Below are positions 1-7,710 of a stretch of DNA of 18,641 nucleotides, piece by piece. This DNA comes from Fimenecus sp051881335 (GTDB lineage Bacteria; Bacillota; Clostridia; Oscillospirales; Acutalibacteraceae): assembly GCA_051881335.1 (NCBI GenBank), contig JBJEPR010000099.1, positions 1 to 18,641 on the forward strand, written 5' to 3'. Each line of letters opens with the position of its first letter. Within the stretch, counting starts at the first letter, position 1. The position numbers were made by a program, and so were the translations under genes. A model generated the notes under the pieces. That model worked only from the letters and a program-made list of their open reading frames with translations. It searched no databases and was not told the origin of the DNA.

Positions 1-651
1 CGTGAAATCGCTGTTGCCGTAAAGGCGGGCGGTCCCGACCCCGCGGCAAACTCCAAACTGAAAGATGTTATCGCCAAAGCGAAAGCGAACAATGTGCCGA
101 ATGACAATATCGACCGTATTATCAAAAAAGCGGCGGGCGAAGGCAACGCGGACAATTACGAAGATGTGGTGTACGAGGGTTACGGTCCGTCGGGTATCGC
201 CGTAATTATCGAGGCACTGACCGACAACCGCAACCGTACCGCGGCAGATGTGCGCCACGCATTTGACAAATTCGGCGGCAATATGGGCACTTCGGGCTGT
301 GTTTCGTTTATGTTCAGCCGTCAGGGTGTTATTATCATTGAAAAAGAGGACATTGACGAGGATAAGTTGATGGAAGACGCGCTGGAAGCCGGCGCTTCGG
401 ACTTCCTTTCGGACGGCGATGTGTATGAAATCCGCACCGAGCCGAACGATATGGGGCTTGTGCGCGATGATTTGGAAGCGAAAGGCTACAAATTCATTTC
501 TGCGGGAGTCGAATATATCCCCTCGACCTACACAAAATTGACCGACCCCGACGACATTCAGAATATGGGCAGAATGCTCGAAATGTTCGATGAAAGCGAC
601 GACATTCAGGAAGTCTACCACAACTGGGAAAACGAGGACGATTACGAATAA
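1..651 (+). CDS. yebC: YebC/PmpR (TACO1) family protein, 5' end cut by the window
   Basis: The frame is open from base 1 and ends with TAA at 649-651, giving 216 visible residues. Family hallmarks are present: YEGYGP near visible residue 58, TDNRNRTAADVRHAF, a GGNMGTSG stretch, and the C-terminal DDIQEVYHN. The first codon (Arg) lines up with about residue 30 of E. coli YebC, so roughly 29 N-terminal residues, including the usual MAGHSKW start, lie to the left. The GTG at 94 is an internal valine codon, not the start, because coding similarity continues upstream of it. The family was long annotated as a DNA-binding transcriptional regulator. Its mitochondrial relative TACO1 and more recent bacterial work point to a role at the ribosome, helping translation of difficult (proline-rich) sequences. 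It acts in the cytoplasm. It is followed by its own terminator, so it is not co-transcribed with the next gene by default. Confidence 0.96.
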   Translation, partial: REIAVAVKAGGPDPAANSKLKDVIAKAKANNVPNDNIDRIIKKAAGEGNADNYEDVVYEGYGPSGIAVIIEALTDNRNRTAADVRHAFDKFGGNMGTSGCVSFMFSRQGVIIIEKEDIDEDKLMEDALEAGASDFLSDGDVYEIRTEPNDMGLVRDDLEAKGYKFISAGVEYIPSTYTKLTDPDDIQNMGRMLEMFDESDDIQEVYHNWENEDDYE

Positions 652-689
652 TCGATTTTTCGTTCTTTTTTGCTGATTTGTTTCTTTGG

Positions 690-718
690 CACCGTGCTGA
701 TTGCGGCACGGTGTTTTT
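690..718 (+). terminator. Intrinsic terminator after yebC
   Basis: CACCGTGC at 690-697 pairs perfectly with GCACGGTG at 706-713 around an 8-base loop and is followed directly by TTTTT. It lies 38 bases after the yebC stop codon. This is a textbook rho-independent terminator for the plus strand. Confidence 0.9.
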
Positions 719-723
719 CGTAT

Positions 724-749
724 TGTAGGGGGCTGTGCGCCCGCCCTAC
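724..749. repeat. Short GC-rich imperfect palindrome in intergenic DNA
   Basis: GTAGGGGGC at 725-733 can pair imperfectly with GCCCGCCCTAC at 739-749; the outer GTAGGG/CCCTAC arms are exact. It is much richer in GC than the flanking intergenic DNA and lies just after the yebC terminator. Elements of the general form GTAGGG...CCCTAC are familiar to me as dispersed intergenic palindromes in gut Clostridia genomes. Only one copy is in this window, so repeat status cannot be shown here. It has no T run and is unlikely to be a second terminator. Confidence 0.4.
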
Positions 750-813
750 CCTGCAAAATACATTTTATGCGTAGAGGTGAAATTGCAGTTCTGCGTGCGG
801 TTCCAAAGAAATA

Positions 814-842
814 TAGACTTTTTTTCGTGTTTATGCTACAAT
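814..842 (+). promoter_or_regulatory. Sigma-A type promoter for the 871-2950 unit
   Basis: A -35-like TAGACT at 814-819 (4 of 6 consensus bases) is followed after 17 bases by TACAAT at 837-842 (5 of 6), with an extended -10 TG at 834-835. Transcription would begin near 849, leaving a short leader that carries the ribosome binding site AGGGGGAA at 857-864 before the ATG at 871. Confidence 0.7.
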
Positions 843-870
843 GAAAAAAAGATTTTAGGGGGAACGGTTT

Positions 871-1794
871 ATGAAGATTTTTAAAAAAGTTCTTTTGAGC
901 GTCTTTTGCATTTTGTTGGTTGCCGTACTGCTTTCGGGCGGGATTTTAGGCTTTTATTACCCGCATTACAAAAAGGTAAAACAGCCGATTTCCATAGACA
1001 CCTCCTCCCTTTCGGGCGGGGAAATTCGCATTATGAGCGCCAATGTGCGGTGCTTAAACCCGCAAGATTTGGGCAAAAAGAGTTGGTTTTACCGCGCGGA
1101 TTTAATTCTTAAAAATATTGAAGCCGAAGCGCCGACGGTAATCGGGTTCCAAGAGGTCACAAAATGGCAGTACGCCTACCTTTGCGACACTTTACCCGAA
1201 TATGATTCGGTGATTACATTCCGTGACGAAACGCCGTACAGCGAAGGCTGCCCTGTATTTTACAACATTTCCCTTTACAATTTAAAGGACAAAGGCTCGT
1301 TCTGGCTGTCGGAAACACCCGAAGTGATGAGTATAGACTGGGATTCGGCATGCTACCGTATTTGCAGTTATGTCATTTTAGAGGAAAAAGATACCGGAAA
1401 AGAATTCGTTGTATTCAACACACATTTAGACCATGTCAGCGATGAAGCGCGCATCAACGGTATCGGTGTAGTGCTTGACAAAATTGCACAGTTCGGCGGA
1501 CTGCCCTCCGTCATTATCGGGGATTTAAACGCCGCCGAAGACAGTGAAACCTACCGTAGTGTAACAGAAAACTTCCTCGATGCAAAATATCAACTCGAAA
1601 ATCCGCAAATCAGCGCGACCTATCAAAACTGGGGCACGGAACTTGACCGTCCGTGCATTGACTATTGTATGATTTCCAAAACAGGCTTTGCGGTAAACAG
1701 TTATAAGGTTGTGCAAACCACTTATGACGGCGTGTACCCGAGTGACCACTTTCCGCTTTCCGTCAGTCTGACACTTACAAACACACCCGAATGA
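871..1794 (+). CDS. Membrane-anchored endonuclease/exonuclease/phosphatase-fold protein
   Basis: The protein has 307 residues. Residues about 7-29 are a single hydrophobic segment after a basic MKIFKK start, so it is probably an N-terminal anchor with the enzyme domain outside the cell; no lipobox is seen. The rest matches the DNase I-like EEP fold (PF03372). Motifs in order: MSANVR with Asn58, GFQEV with Glu95, NTHLDH with His185, GDLNA with Asp218 and Asn220, IDY with Asp264, and SDHFPL with Asp292-His293. All expected metal-binding and catalytic positions are present, so it should be an active phosphodiesterase or phosphatase. The substrate cannot be told from sequence: nucleic acid, inositol phosphate or sphingomyelin-like lipid headgroups are all family options. 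The start is fixed by AGGGGGAA 6 bases upstream. It forms a two-gene unit with the next gene, whose ribosome binding site overlaps this stop codon. Confidence 0.9.
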   Translation: MKIFKKVLLSVFCILLVAVLLSGGILGFYYPHYKKVKQPISIDTSSLSGGEIRIMSANVRCLNPQDLGKKSWFYRADLILKNIEAEAPTVIGFQEVTKWQYAYLCDTLPEYDSVITFRDETPYSEGCPVFYNISLYNLKDKGSFWLSETPEVMSIDWDSACYRICSYVILEEKDTGKEFVVFNTHLDHVSDEARINGIGVVLDKIAQFGGLPSVIIGDLNAAEDSETYRSVTENFLDAKYQLENPQISATYQNWGTELDRPCIDYCMISKTGFAVNSYKVVQTTYDGVYPSDHFPLSVSLTLTNTPE

Positions 1795-1804
1795 GGTAAT
1801 TTTG

Positions 1805-2950
1805 ATGCAAAATGTAGTGGAAACAAAAGAATATTTCCTATCTGTGGTTTCCGCCGCACTTTGCGGAACACCCGTACCGAAAAAACCCGATGCCGTGGAT
1901 TTCGCAGATATATACCGCCTTGCGGCGCGCAATGCCGTACAGGGCTTATTCTATCTTGCATTTTTGCCTTGTAAGGACACTGTTCCCGAAGAGATTTTTA
2001 TAAGGCTCAAAAAAGCATATCAATTAGAATGTGCGCGCGAAACTACACAGCAGGCGTTCTTAGCAGACCTGCGCGCGGATTTTACTGCCGTAGGTATTGA
2101 CTTTATGCTGTTAAAGGGCACCCATTTAAAATCGCTGTACCCACAGCCCGAAATGCGCTTTATGGTGGATATGGATGTACTGGTACGGGAAAATTCGATT
2201 GAAAAAGCAAAAGAAATCCTCTTAAAAAAAGGCTTGGAACTGCATTTTGATAACGGCAAAGACATTGTATTCCTGAAAAAGCCGTTTTTAACGGTGGAAC
2301 TGCATCGCAGTTTGTTTCAAGAGGACTTCTTTTTGTATCCGTATTTCAGCGGTGCGTGGGAACGCACCGAAAATGCAGACGGCACGGAATACAAAATGCC
2401 TGCAAACGATTTATATGTCTATACTTTGGCACATTTAGCGGAGCATTATCTCGACGCGGGGTCTTGTTTTCGCCCGATGATGGACTTGTTTTTGATGGAA
2501 AAAGCCTATGAAAATACGCTGGACTTTGATTACATTGACAAGCAGTTTTCCGAAATCGGCATTGCGGAATTTGCAGACAATGTACGGCGGCTTTCAAAGG
2601 CAATGTTCAGTGATGCGGTGCACGATGATACCCTTTTGTTAATGGAAAACTATATCGTTTTAGGTCCGCCCGTGGCAAATGCGGCAGAGGCTTCAAAAGC
2701 GGCCACCTCGCAAAAATCAAAAGCGCACCGCATTTTTGAAACACTGTTTCCAAAGTACCGCCATATGGCGCTGAGATACCCTATTCTCAAAAAAGCACCT
2801 ATTTTACTGCCGATTTTTTGGCTGATTCGGATTTTTCAGTATGCATTTACAAAAGACAAACGCTTGATTGCAAAGCGCGAACAGATAAAAAATGTCGACA
2901 AAAAAAGCGCAGATACGATGCAGAAAATCTTTAAAAAGTCAGGTTTATAG
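1805..2950 (+). CDS. Uncharacterised nucleotidyltransferase-family protein (PF14907 type)
   Basis: The protein has 381 residues from the ATG at 1805. A TTG one codon earlier (1802) is possible, but GAGGT at 1793-1797 is better spaced for the ATG. That site overlaps the TGA of the preceding gene, which points to translational coupling. Recognisable motifs are MLLKG (residues 101-105), RFMVDMDVLV (118-127) with the acidic pair Asp122/Asp124 typical of a nucleotidyltransferase metal site, VELHRSL (164-170), HLAEH (210-214) and RPMMDL (223-228). This pattern matches the NTP_transf_5 family, found near exopolysaccharide and lasso-peptide clusters, whose substrate is unknown. The C-terminal third is basic and partly hydrophobic (about 315-345), so it may associate with the membrane. 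The reaction is not claimed. Its gene converges on the polysaccharide locus and is separated from it by a strong terminator. Confidence 0.82.
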   Translation: MQNVVETKEYFLSVVSAALCGTPVPKKPDAVDFADIYRLAARNAVQGLFYLAFLPCKDTVPEEIFIRLKKAYQLECARETTQQAFLADLRADFTAVGIDFMLLKGTHLKSLYPQPEMRFMVDMDVLVRENSIEKAKEILLKKGLELHFDNGKDIVFLKKPFLTVELHRSLFQEDFFLYPYFSGAWERTENADGTEYKMPANDLYVYTLAHLAEHYLDAGSCFRPMMDLFLMEKAYENTLDFDYIDKQFSEIGIAEFADNVRRLSKAMFSDAVHDDTLLLMENYIVLGPPVANAAEASKAATSQKSKAHRIFETLFPKYRHMALRYPILKKAPILLPIFWLIRIFQYAFTKDKRLIAKREQIKNVDKKSADTMQKIFKKSGL

Positions 2951-2968
2951 ACAAGAGAACAGAAAAGC

Positions 2969-3006
2969 ACGCCGTGAGAATTGCAGTCTCACGGCGTTGA
3001 TTTTTC
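2969..3006. terminator. Bidirectional terminator between the converging units
   Basis: ACGCCGTGAGA at 2969-2979 pairs without mismatch with TCTCACGGCGT at 2987-2997 around a 7-base loop. Downstream on the plus strand is TGATTTTT; on the minus strand the stem is followed by GCTTTTCT. It can end both the 871-2950 unit and the long minus-strand polysaccharide operon, whose last stop codon is at 3026-3028. Confidence 0.92.
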
Positions 3007-3025
3007 GATATGGAAATATGCATAG

Positions 3026-4393
3026 TTACACAGTATTTTGAATTTCATTTTTTTGTTGTATGCGGTTCAAATATTTTTTCAGCCAAATCGGTTGCACAAT
3101 GCAATATAACAGCATAGAAATACAATTCGCCCAAATCACCATAATCCATGAATCAAACCGAGAGATAAGCCACCATGCAACCGGGAATTTTACAGCGGCA
3201 CCTATGCTGAAAAATATGGCTTGTGTTTTCAACTCTCCGGCGCCGTTCGCAAATGTAGATAAAACGCTGTTCAAAATCATAATAGAGCCCAGTACGGCAA
3301 AAGAAAAAGCATAGAAATAATTGATGGATATTGTTTGTTCACCCAGCCAAAGATTTACGGCAAACTGCGAAAAAGGTATTACGGCAAAATTGCCGACGAT
3401 ACACAACGCACCCAAAGCCAGTGCTTTTTTATAGAGACCGTTGACCCATTTGTAGTTGTGCTCTGCCAATGCCTTTGTAACAGAAGACCAAATCGGCGTC
3501 ATCGCCAGGGTAAACAGTGTTCCAACCAATGTGAATAAGCGGTAATAGACTTGGTACTCCACAACCGGTTCACTGCCAACCAAAGCAGTGATCATATACT
3601 CATTGGTGCTCATAATCAGCATATAGACAATCTGTACATACAGAAAAAAACCACCTAACGACAAAACCGACTTTGCATAGGACAAATCGAAATAGCGCAA
3701 AGAAGGCGTCATTCCCCTATACTTTTTTCGAGAGAAAATAATAATTGTCGCTATCAACTGCGGCAAAGACACCGCTGTAAGATGAATAAAAGCCATTACG
3801 ACCAAATTATCGTCGTTCGTTCCGGAAGGCAATATATAGAGAGATAAAACAATGATGAGGGAAGTAATCAGCCCTAGGAAATTGTTAATTGCCGACTTTT
3901 GAATAGCATAAATCACAGAAGAAATCAGTTTAAAAAAGAGTTGTAACAAAATCCCCAAGAATACAATCAGCACAGCAGTATGTAAAGCAGACTTTGATAC
4001 AGAGAATTCACTAATATTGAATACGCGATTCCAATTTATAAAGCGAAAAACAGCTAAAAACACAATGGCTAAGCTCAAACAAAGGACACCAACAGCAACA
4101 TAGGCGGAAGAAATATATCGTTTTGAAGCTTCCGTATCTTTTTTCGCATATGTTTCAGAAAGATAATTCCGAAGTCCATTGCCTATGCCTAAATCGAAAT
4201 ACAAAATCCAGTTTAAAACCGATAAAACCGTAAACCACAGCCCCAAAGTCGTATCATCGTTAAAAAAGCGAATATACGCAGGCATAGAAAATAAAGAAAG
4301 AAGCAGGCTTAGACCCTTGATCAAAAATGTACCAACTATATTTACCAAAACGGTTTTGTCATTCTGTGAAAAATTCAACTTTTTGTAATGCAT
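3026..4393 (-). CDS. Wzx-type polysaccharide flippase (flippase 2)
   Basis: The protein has 455 residues and is almost wholly hydrophobic, with about 12 membrane-spanning stretches by eye. The N-terminal pattern, a first helix followed by MPAYIRFF and an acidic, glycine-rich FDLGIGNGLRNYL region, is typical of oligosaccharide flippases of the MOP superfamily (PF01943/PF13440 type). The family carries undecaprenyl-linked repeat units from the inner to the outer face of the membrane. The ATG at 4391-4393 has no close ribosome binding site (AAAGGA is about 16 bases away), but it begins 7 bases after the stop of the upstream gene, so coupling is likely; no better in-frame start keeps the first helix. 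It is the last gene of the minus-strand locus. It is the second flippase in the window and is only distantly similar by eye to the one at 16755-18290. Confidence 0.9.
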   Translation of the reverse strand: MHYKKLNFSQNDKTVLVNIVGTFLIKGLSLLLSLFSMPAYIRFFNDDTTLGLWFTVLSVLNWILYFDLGIGNGLRNYLSETYAKKDTEASKRYISSAYVAVGVLCLSLAIVFLAVFRFINWNRVFNISEFSVSKSALHTAVLIVFLGILLQLFFKLISSVIYAIQKSAINNFLGLITSLIIVLSLYILPSGTNDDNLVVMAFIHLTAVSLPQLIATIIIFSRKKYRGMTPSLRYFDLSYAKSVLSLGGFFLYVQIVYMLIMSTNEYMITALVGSEPVVEYQVYYRLFTLVGTLFTLAMTPIWSSVTKALAEHNYKWVNGLYKKALALGALCIVGNFAVIPFSQFAVNLWLGEQTISINYFYAFSFAVLGSIMILNSVLSTFANGAGELKTQAIFFSIGAAVKFPVAWWLISRFDSWIMVIWANCISMLLYCIVQPIWLKKYLNRIQQKNEIQNTV

Positions 4394-4400
4394 GTATAAA

Positions 4401-5591
4401 TTAAGCCGATCCTTTCTGATTTTTTACGGCGTACACAAACGACTGCGGCATGTTCTCTGCAAAGCGTTTTGCTGAGACTTCCATATCCACCGATTGCGTA
4501 GGGCAATGCAAGAGGAAATCTTGAATTTGCCGGGCGGCAAAGGCGAAATCTTTATTCCTTTCGTCCAGCAAAAGTACATTCGGATACGATTTCAAATAAA
4601 ACAAACTACTGTCATCATCACAACAATAAGTTGAAATAATTGGTTTGCCCAAAGATATATATTCAAAAATCTTGGAAGGTACCAAATTAGGATTTTTGTT
4701 ACCCAAATTGAGTAATGCTTTTGATTTTTGCATTAAGGAAATTGCTTGCTCATGCGAAAGCAAACCGTACTCATTCACAAGGACATTTGCAGACGAAATA
4801 TAGTTTTGCAAAGTACCGCAATGATTCTGCCCTGCAAAAGAAACAGACAACTCCATATCCGTTATATGATTGACCGCCTGCAAAAAATAATACGGCGTGC
4901 GTACACGGTCATCCATCGTTCCAACAAACAAAACAGAGTTGTCGGTTACAGGCTCGGTTGACTGTTGCGGTACAAATAACGGAACATCTAAATACATTGC
5001 GTTATTATACCACGAAAAACGCCGGCAATATCTTTCGCAATGTTCTTTTGCGGAGCGCATAAGAATCACGCTGTCAAATGGTGCTAAAAGTTTATTTTCC
5101 CATTTGATTTTTTTACGCAGGCAAAACCGCTTCGGTAGTTTTGCAGGCAATATGCCGCCCGAAAAGGCATCAAGCATATATGCGATAAAACGCACATTGG
5201 GATATTTTCGTTTTAATGCCGCACCCGCCATAATAGACTCAATCGGCAAATGCACACAAACAACTGTATCCACATCGTTTTCGGAAATAATTCTGTCCGC
5301 CGCCGCAAAAATCTCCTGTGTGACGTCTTTGCGTGCATATACGGGAAAACGGGACGGCAATGCATATCGAATATAGTATTGAATCGGGTTTTGGCGCAAT
5401 GTATCCTGCCCTTGCTGACAGCAGGTATATATTTTCATCTCATGTTTCTGCGCGGGCGATATATCACTGCCGAAAACAAGCAGAGAAACCTCATCTCCCG
5501 CTTTCACGAACGCATTTGCAACCTTTTCAACACATATTCCGTTTGCACTTGCTTGTGCGCCATAATAATCCAAAATAAACAGTATTTTCAA
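4401..5591 (-). CDS. GT-B fold glycosyltransferase (GT4-like), TTG start
   Basis: The protein has 396 residues. The N-terminal domain opens with MKILFILDYYGAQASANGIC, the usual first strand and glycine-containing loop of GT-B enzymes. Residues 220-230 (SVLFVGTMDDR) start the nucleotide-sugar-binding domain. The stretch 303-319 (LVPSKIFEYISLGKPII) is the conserved donor-site region with Glu310. It should add one sugar to the lipid-linked repeat unit at the cytoplasmic face; donor and linkage cannot be assigned. The start is TTG at 5589-5591, supported by AAAGGAG about 7 bases upstream and by the alignment of the first strand; no ATG or GTG start fits. It lies 30 bases after the EpsG-type polymerase gene and 7 bases before flippase 2. 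Confidence 0.88.
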   Translation of the reverse strand: MKILFILDYYGAQASANGICVEKVANAFVKAGDEVSLLVFGSDISPAQKHEMKIYTCCQQGQDTLRQNPIQYYIRYALPSRFPVYARKDVTQEIFAAADRIISENDVDTVVCVHLPIESIMAGAALKRKYPNVRFIAYMLDAFSGGILPAKLPKRFCLRKKIKWENKLLAPFDSVILMRSAKEHCERYCRRFSWYNNAMYLDVPLFVPQQSTEPVTDNSVLFVGTMDDRVRTPYYFLQAVNHITDMELSVSFAGQNHCGTLQNYISSANVLVNEYGLLSHEQAISLMQKSKALLNLGNKNPNLVPSKIFEYISLGKPIISTYCCDDDSSLFYLKSYPNVLLLDERNKDFAFAARQIQDFLLHCPTQSVDMEVSAKRFAENMPQSFVYAVKNQKGSA

Positions 5592-5621
5592 AAAAGTACT
5601 CCTTTTGTGTTTTGAACAGAC

Positions 5622-6728
5622 TTATCCCTTCCAATACGGAATATACGGGACAACATTTTGCCAATTACTCAACAGCATAAATAGATGATACCCCACCCCG
5701 ATTGTGATAAAAAGCATATACAGTATGTCATATATTTTTCGGTCTGCCATTCGTTTGGCATCGAAAAGTTGGGGCATTGCAATTGCCAATAAAGGAACGC
5801 TGGTCATAATCAATCTCGTCATCATTCTGGCGTTGATAAATATAATAGAAAAAGCAAGCAAAATCAACACATAATTCACTGCCAGCATATCCTCACGCGT
5901 TCGCTCTTTTAAATTGTAATATAATATAAGTGCAATTATGAAAATTACCACATACATAATTGCTGTTTTGACGCCGCCGCCATAAGAGCCAATCCAACCT
6001 GTATCAATTCCATCCGATTTTCCCAACCAACCGCTCAGTCGGACTGCAATTGGTTCAATGAAAAATCCACATAAAGCCGTACCGGTCATTACGGTTAAAA
6101 AGGTTGCAAAATTCCATTTTACTTTTCCGATAAAATAGAAAATTAAAAATATCCAAGCAAACGAATGGAACAAACTGCCAATAAAAATAAATAAAAAATA
6201 CTTCCAAAATTTTCTTTCAACAATATATTTATATCCCAACAAAAAAAACGCAGTTGCCATAAAGTGGCGAATGATATCAAATGAGGAATAGTAAAACGGA
6301 AAACTCACAACAATAAACACGCTTAACAGCACATTTTTGGAATGTCGGTAAATGAAGATACAACAACTGCCCATAATAAACAGGCCGTATATAATCAACA
6401 GCGTTTGAAAAGAACCGCCCAACGACTTAATCAGCGAGCAAAGCAGAATATATCCCCTTTCCATATGCACACCGTTAACCGTATCCTCGTGCAATGCAGT
6501 TGAAATAGAATCCGGCATCAACTTAAAAATCTCGTGGTAATTCTTGGTATCATAACCAACTGAATTCGCACGAAACCCGCACAAAAGTCCAAACTCTACC
6601 GCGGTAAGGAACAAATACCACTTTTTTCTTGTTTGATAATGTTGTTCTGACAAATGGTTGGGGCGAATCACAACTAACAACAGTCCCAACAACATATTTG
6701 CCGCAAAGCAAATTAAATAAATCAGCAT
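5622..6728 (-). CDS. EpsG-family polysaccharide polymerase
   Basis: The protein has 368 residues and is a multi-spanning membrane protein with roughly 10 hydrophobic segments. After two N-terminal helices it carries GFRANSVGYDTKNYHEIF (residues 51-68). This matches the conserved R-x(4)-G-x-DT-x-x-Y motif of the EpsG family (PF14897), which takes the place of Wzy as polymerase in Firmicutes exopolysaccharide loci. It would join flipped repeat units on the outer membrane face. The ATG at 6726-6728 has AAAGGAAA about 9 bases upstream. The gene is strikingly AT-rich: in 6181-6240 I count 10 G or C out of 60. This is partly explained by hydrophobic codons, but the flanking genes are not so extreme. 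Confidence 0.88.
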   Translation of the reverse strand: MLIYLICFAANMLLGLLLVVIRPNHLSEQHYQTRKKWYLFLTAVEFGLLCGFRANSVGYDTKNYHEIFKLMPDSISTALHEDTVNGVHMERGYILLCSLIKSLGGSFQTLLIIYGLFIMGSCCIFIYRHSKNVLLSVFIVVSFPFYYSSFDIIRHFMATAFFLLGYKYIVERKFWKYFLFIFIGSLFHSFAWIFLIFYFIGKVKWNFATFLTVMTGTALCGFFIEPIAVRLSGWLGKSDGIDTGWIGSYGGGVKTAIMYVVIFIIALILYYNLKERTREDMLAVNYVLILLAFSIIFINARMMTRLIMTSVPLLAIAMPQLFDAKRMADRKIYDILYMLFITIGVGYHLFMLLSNWQNVVPYIPYWKG

Positions 6729-6755
6729 AACAGATTTCCTTTGCCTAAATCTTCT

Positions 6756-7670
6756 CTATATAAAATGCTTACGAATAAATCTAAAAATTACATATGGCAG
6801 ATTAGTAAACAGCACCGAAATGTAATATTTAAAAGATTTATAGGTAACATTCTTTAATACATCTTTTGCCGCTCGTCTGTTCCCAAGCATCAAACAATCA
6901 CGGCTACAAGCCATCATATATCTATCCAACAGTTTCATACACTCGTTTTTCACATCATCTGCAATATCCATTTTCAATACGTCTGCACGGCGCTTGGCGA
7001 ATTTCCAGGTGAAGGAATTATTGGTTTCTTTGGTAGCGGTGCTGTTCTCCCGATGATACTGCGTGGTTGTCATTTTAGAAATCACAATCGGAGAGACCAG
7101 CGCCAAACGCAACCACATATCGGTATCTTCACCAATTTTTTCACCGGGTTCAAAATAAATCTCGTTTTCCGTAATCAATGTTTTTTTAACGCAAATACTG
7201 TTTGTATTAATTACGCTGTCAGTATACTCGTTCAAAATCCGAAACAGATTCTCACACACAAAATCCTGTTCAAATGCCGTCAACTGTTTTCCGCTTTCAA
7301 AGCACTTTCCATCCGCCGTTGTTACGATGTGTGAGGTAGAAAAGTACGCTTGTTTCGGATATTTTTCAATCAGTCCGCGTAGGACTTCCAAATGATTGTC
7401 GAACCACTGATCGTCCGCATCTAAAAAGCATATGTAGGTTCCCGACGCCGCTTGAATACCGGTATTTCGTGCCACGGAAACGCCGCTGTTTTCTTGTCTA
7501 ATCAGTTGAATATCCGTAAATTCAGCCAAGACGGCCGATAGTGCATCTGTTGAACCGTCATCCACCACGATAATTTCATAGTCCTGCACAGTTTGCGCTT
7601 GTACGCTGTGGATTGCGTCTACAATAAATTCCGCTTTATTGTAAACAGGTATAATAACAGAAAATTGCAT
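6756..7670 (-). CDS. GT2-family glycosyltransferase
   Basis: The protein has 304 residues with a GT-A fold domain: MQFSVIIPVYNKAEF at the start, VVDDGS (35-40), NSGVSVARNTG (61-71), and FLDADDQW (82-89) with the metal-binding DAD triad. The region around 180-186 (GEDTDMWLRL) is the usual acceptor-side ED motif with the likely catalytic base. The C-terminal part is basic and ends without membrane helices. It should add a sugar to the growing undecaprenyl-linked unit; donor unknown. The ATG at 7668-7670 is preceded by GGAGGAGAG about 3 bases away, one of the strongest ribosome binding sites in the locus, which may offset the 40-base gap after the upstream gene. Confidence 0.93.
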   Translation of the reverse strand: MQFSVIIPVYNKAEFIVDAIHSVQAQTVQDYEIIVVDDGSTDALSAVLAEFTDIQLIRQENSGVSVARNTGIQAASGTYICFLDADDQWFDNHLEVLRGLIEKYPKQAYFSTSHIVTTADGKCFESGKQLTAFEQDFVCENLFRILNEYTDSVINTNSICVKKTLITENEIYFEPGEKIGEDTDMWLRLALVSPIVISKMTTTQYHRENSTATKETNNSFTWKFAKRRADVLKMDIADDVKNECMKLLDRYMMACSRDCLMLGNRRAAKDVLKNVTYKSFKYYISVLFTNLPYVIFRFIRKHFI

Positions 7671-7710
7671 TGCTCTCCTCCAATGACTTCGAACAAAAGT
7701 ATAACGATAT

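Noticed and set aside
94..651. GTG at 94 as the start of the YebC protein
   Set aside because: The same frame is open and matches YebC from base 1, so the GTG is an internal valine codon and the real start lies outside the window.
1525..1961. Minus-strand open frames across the junction of the EEP and nucleotidyltransferase genes
   Set aside because: Both plus-strand genes have conserved catalytic motifs through this stretch; the antisense frames do not resemble any protein family I know.
4897..5615. Plus-strand open frames of 159 and 121 codons opposite the GT-B gene
   Set aside because: They overlap each other and a gene with clear GT-B motifs; composition looks like reverse-complement coding sequence.
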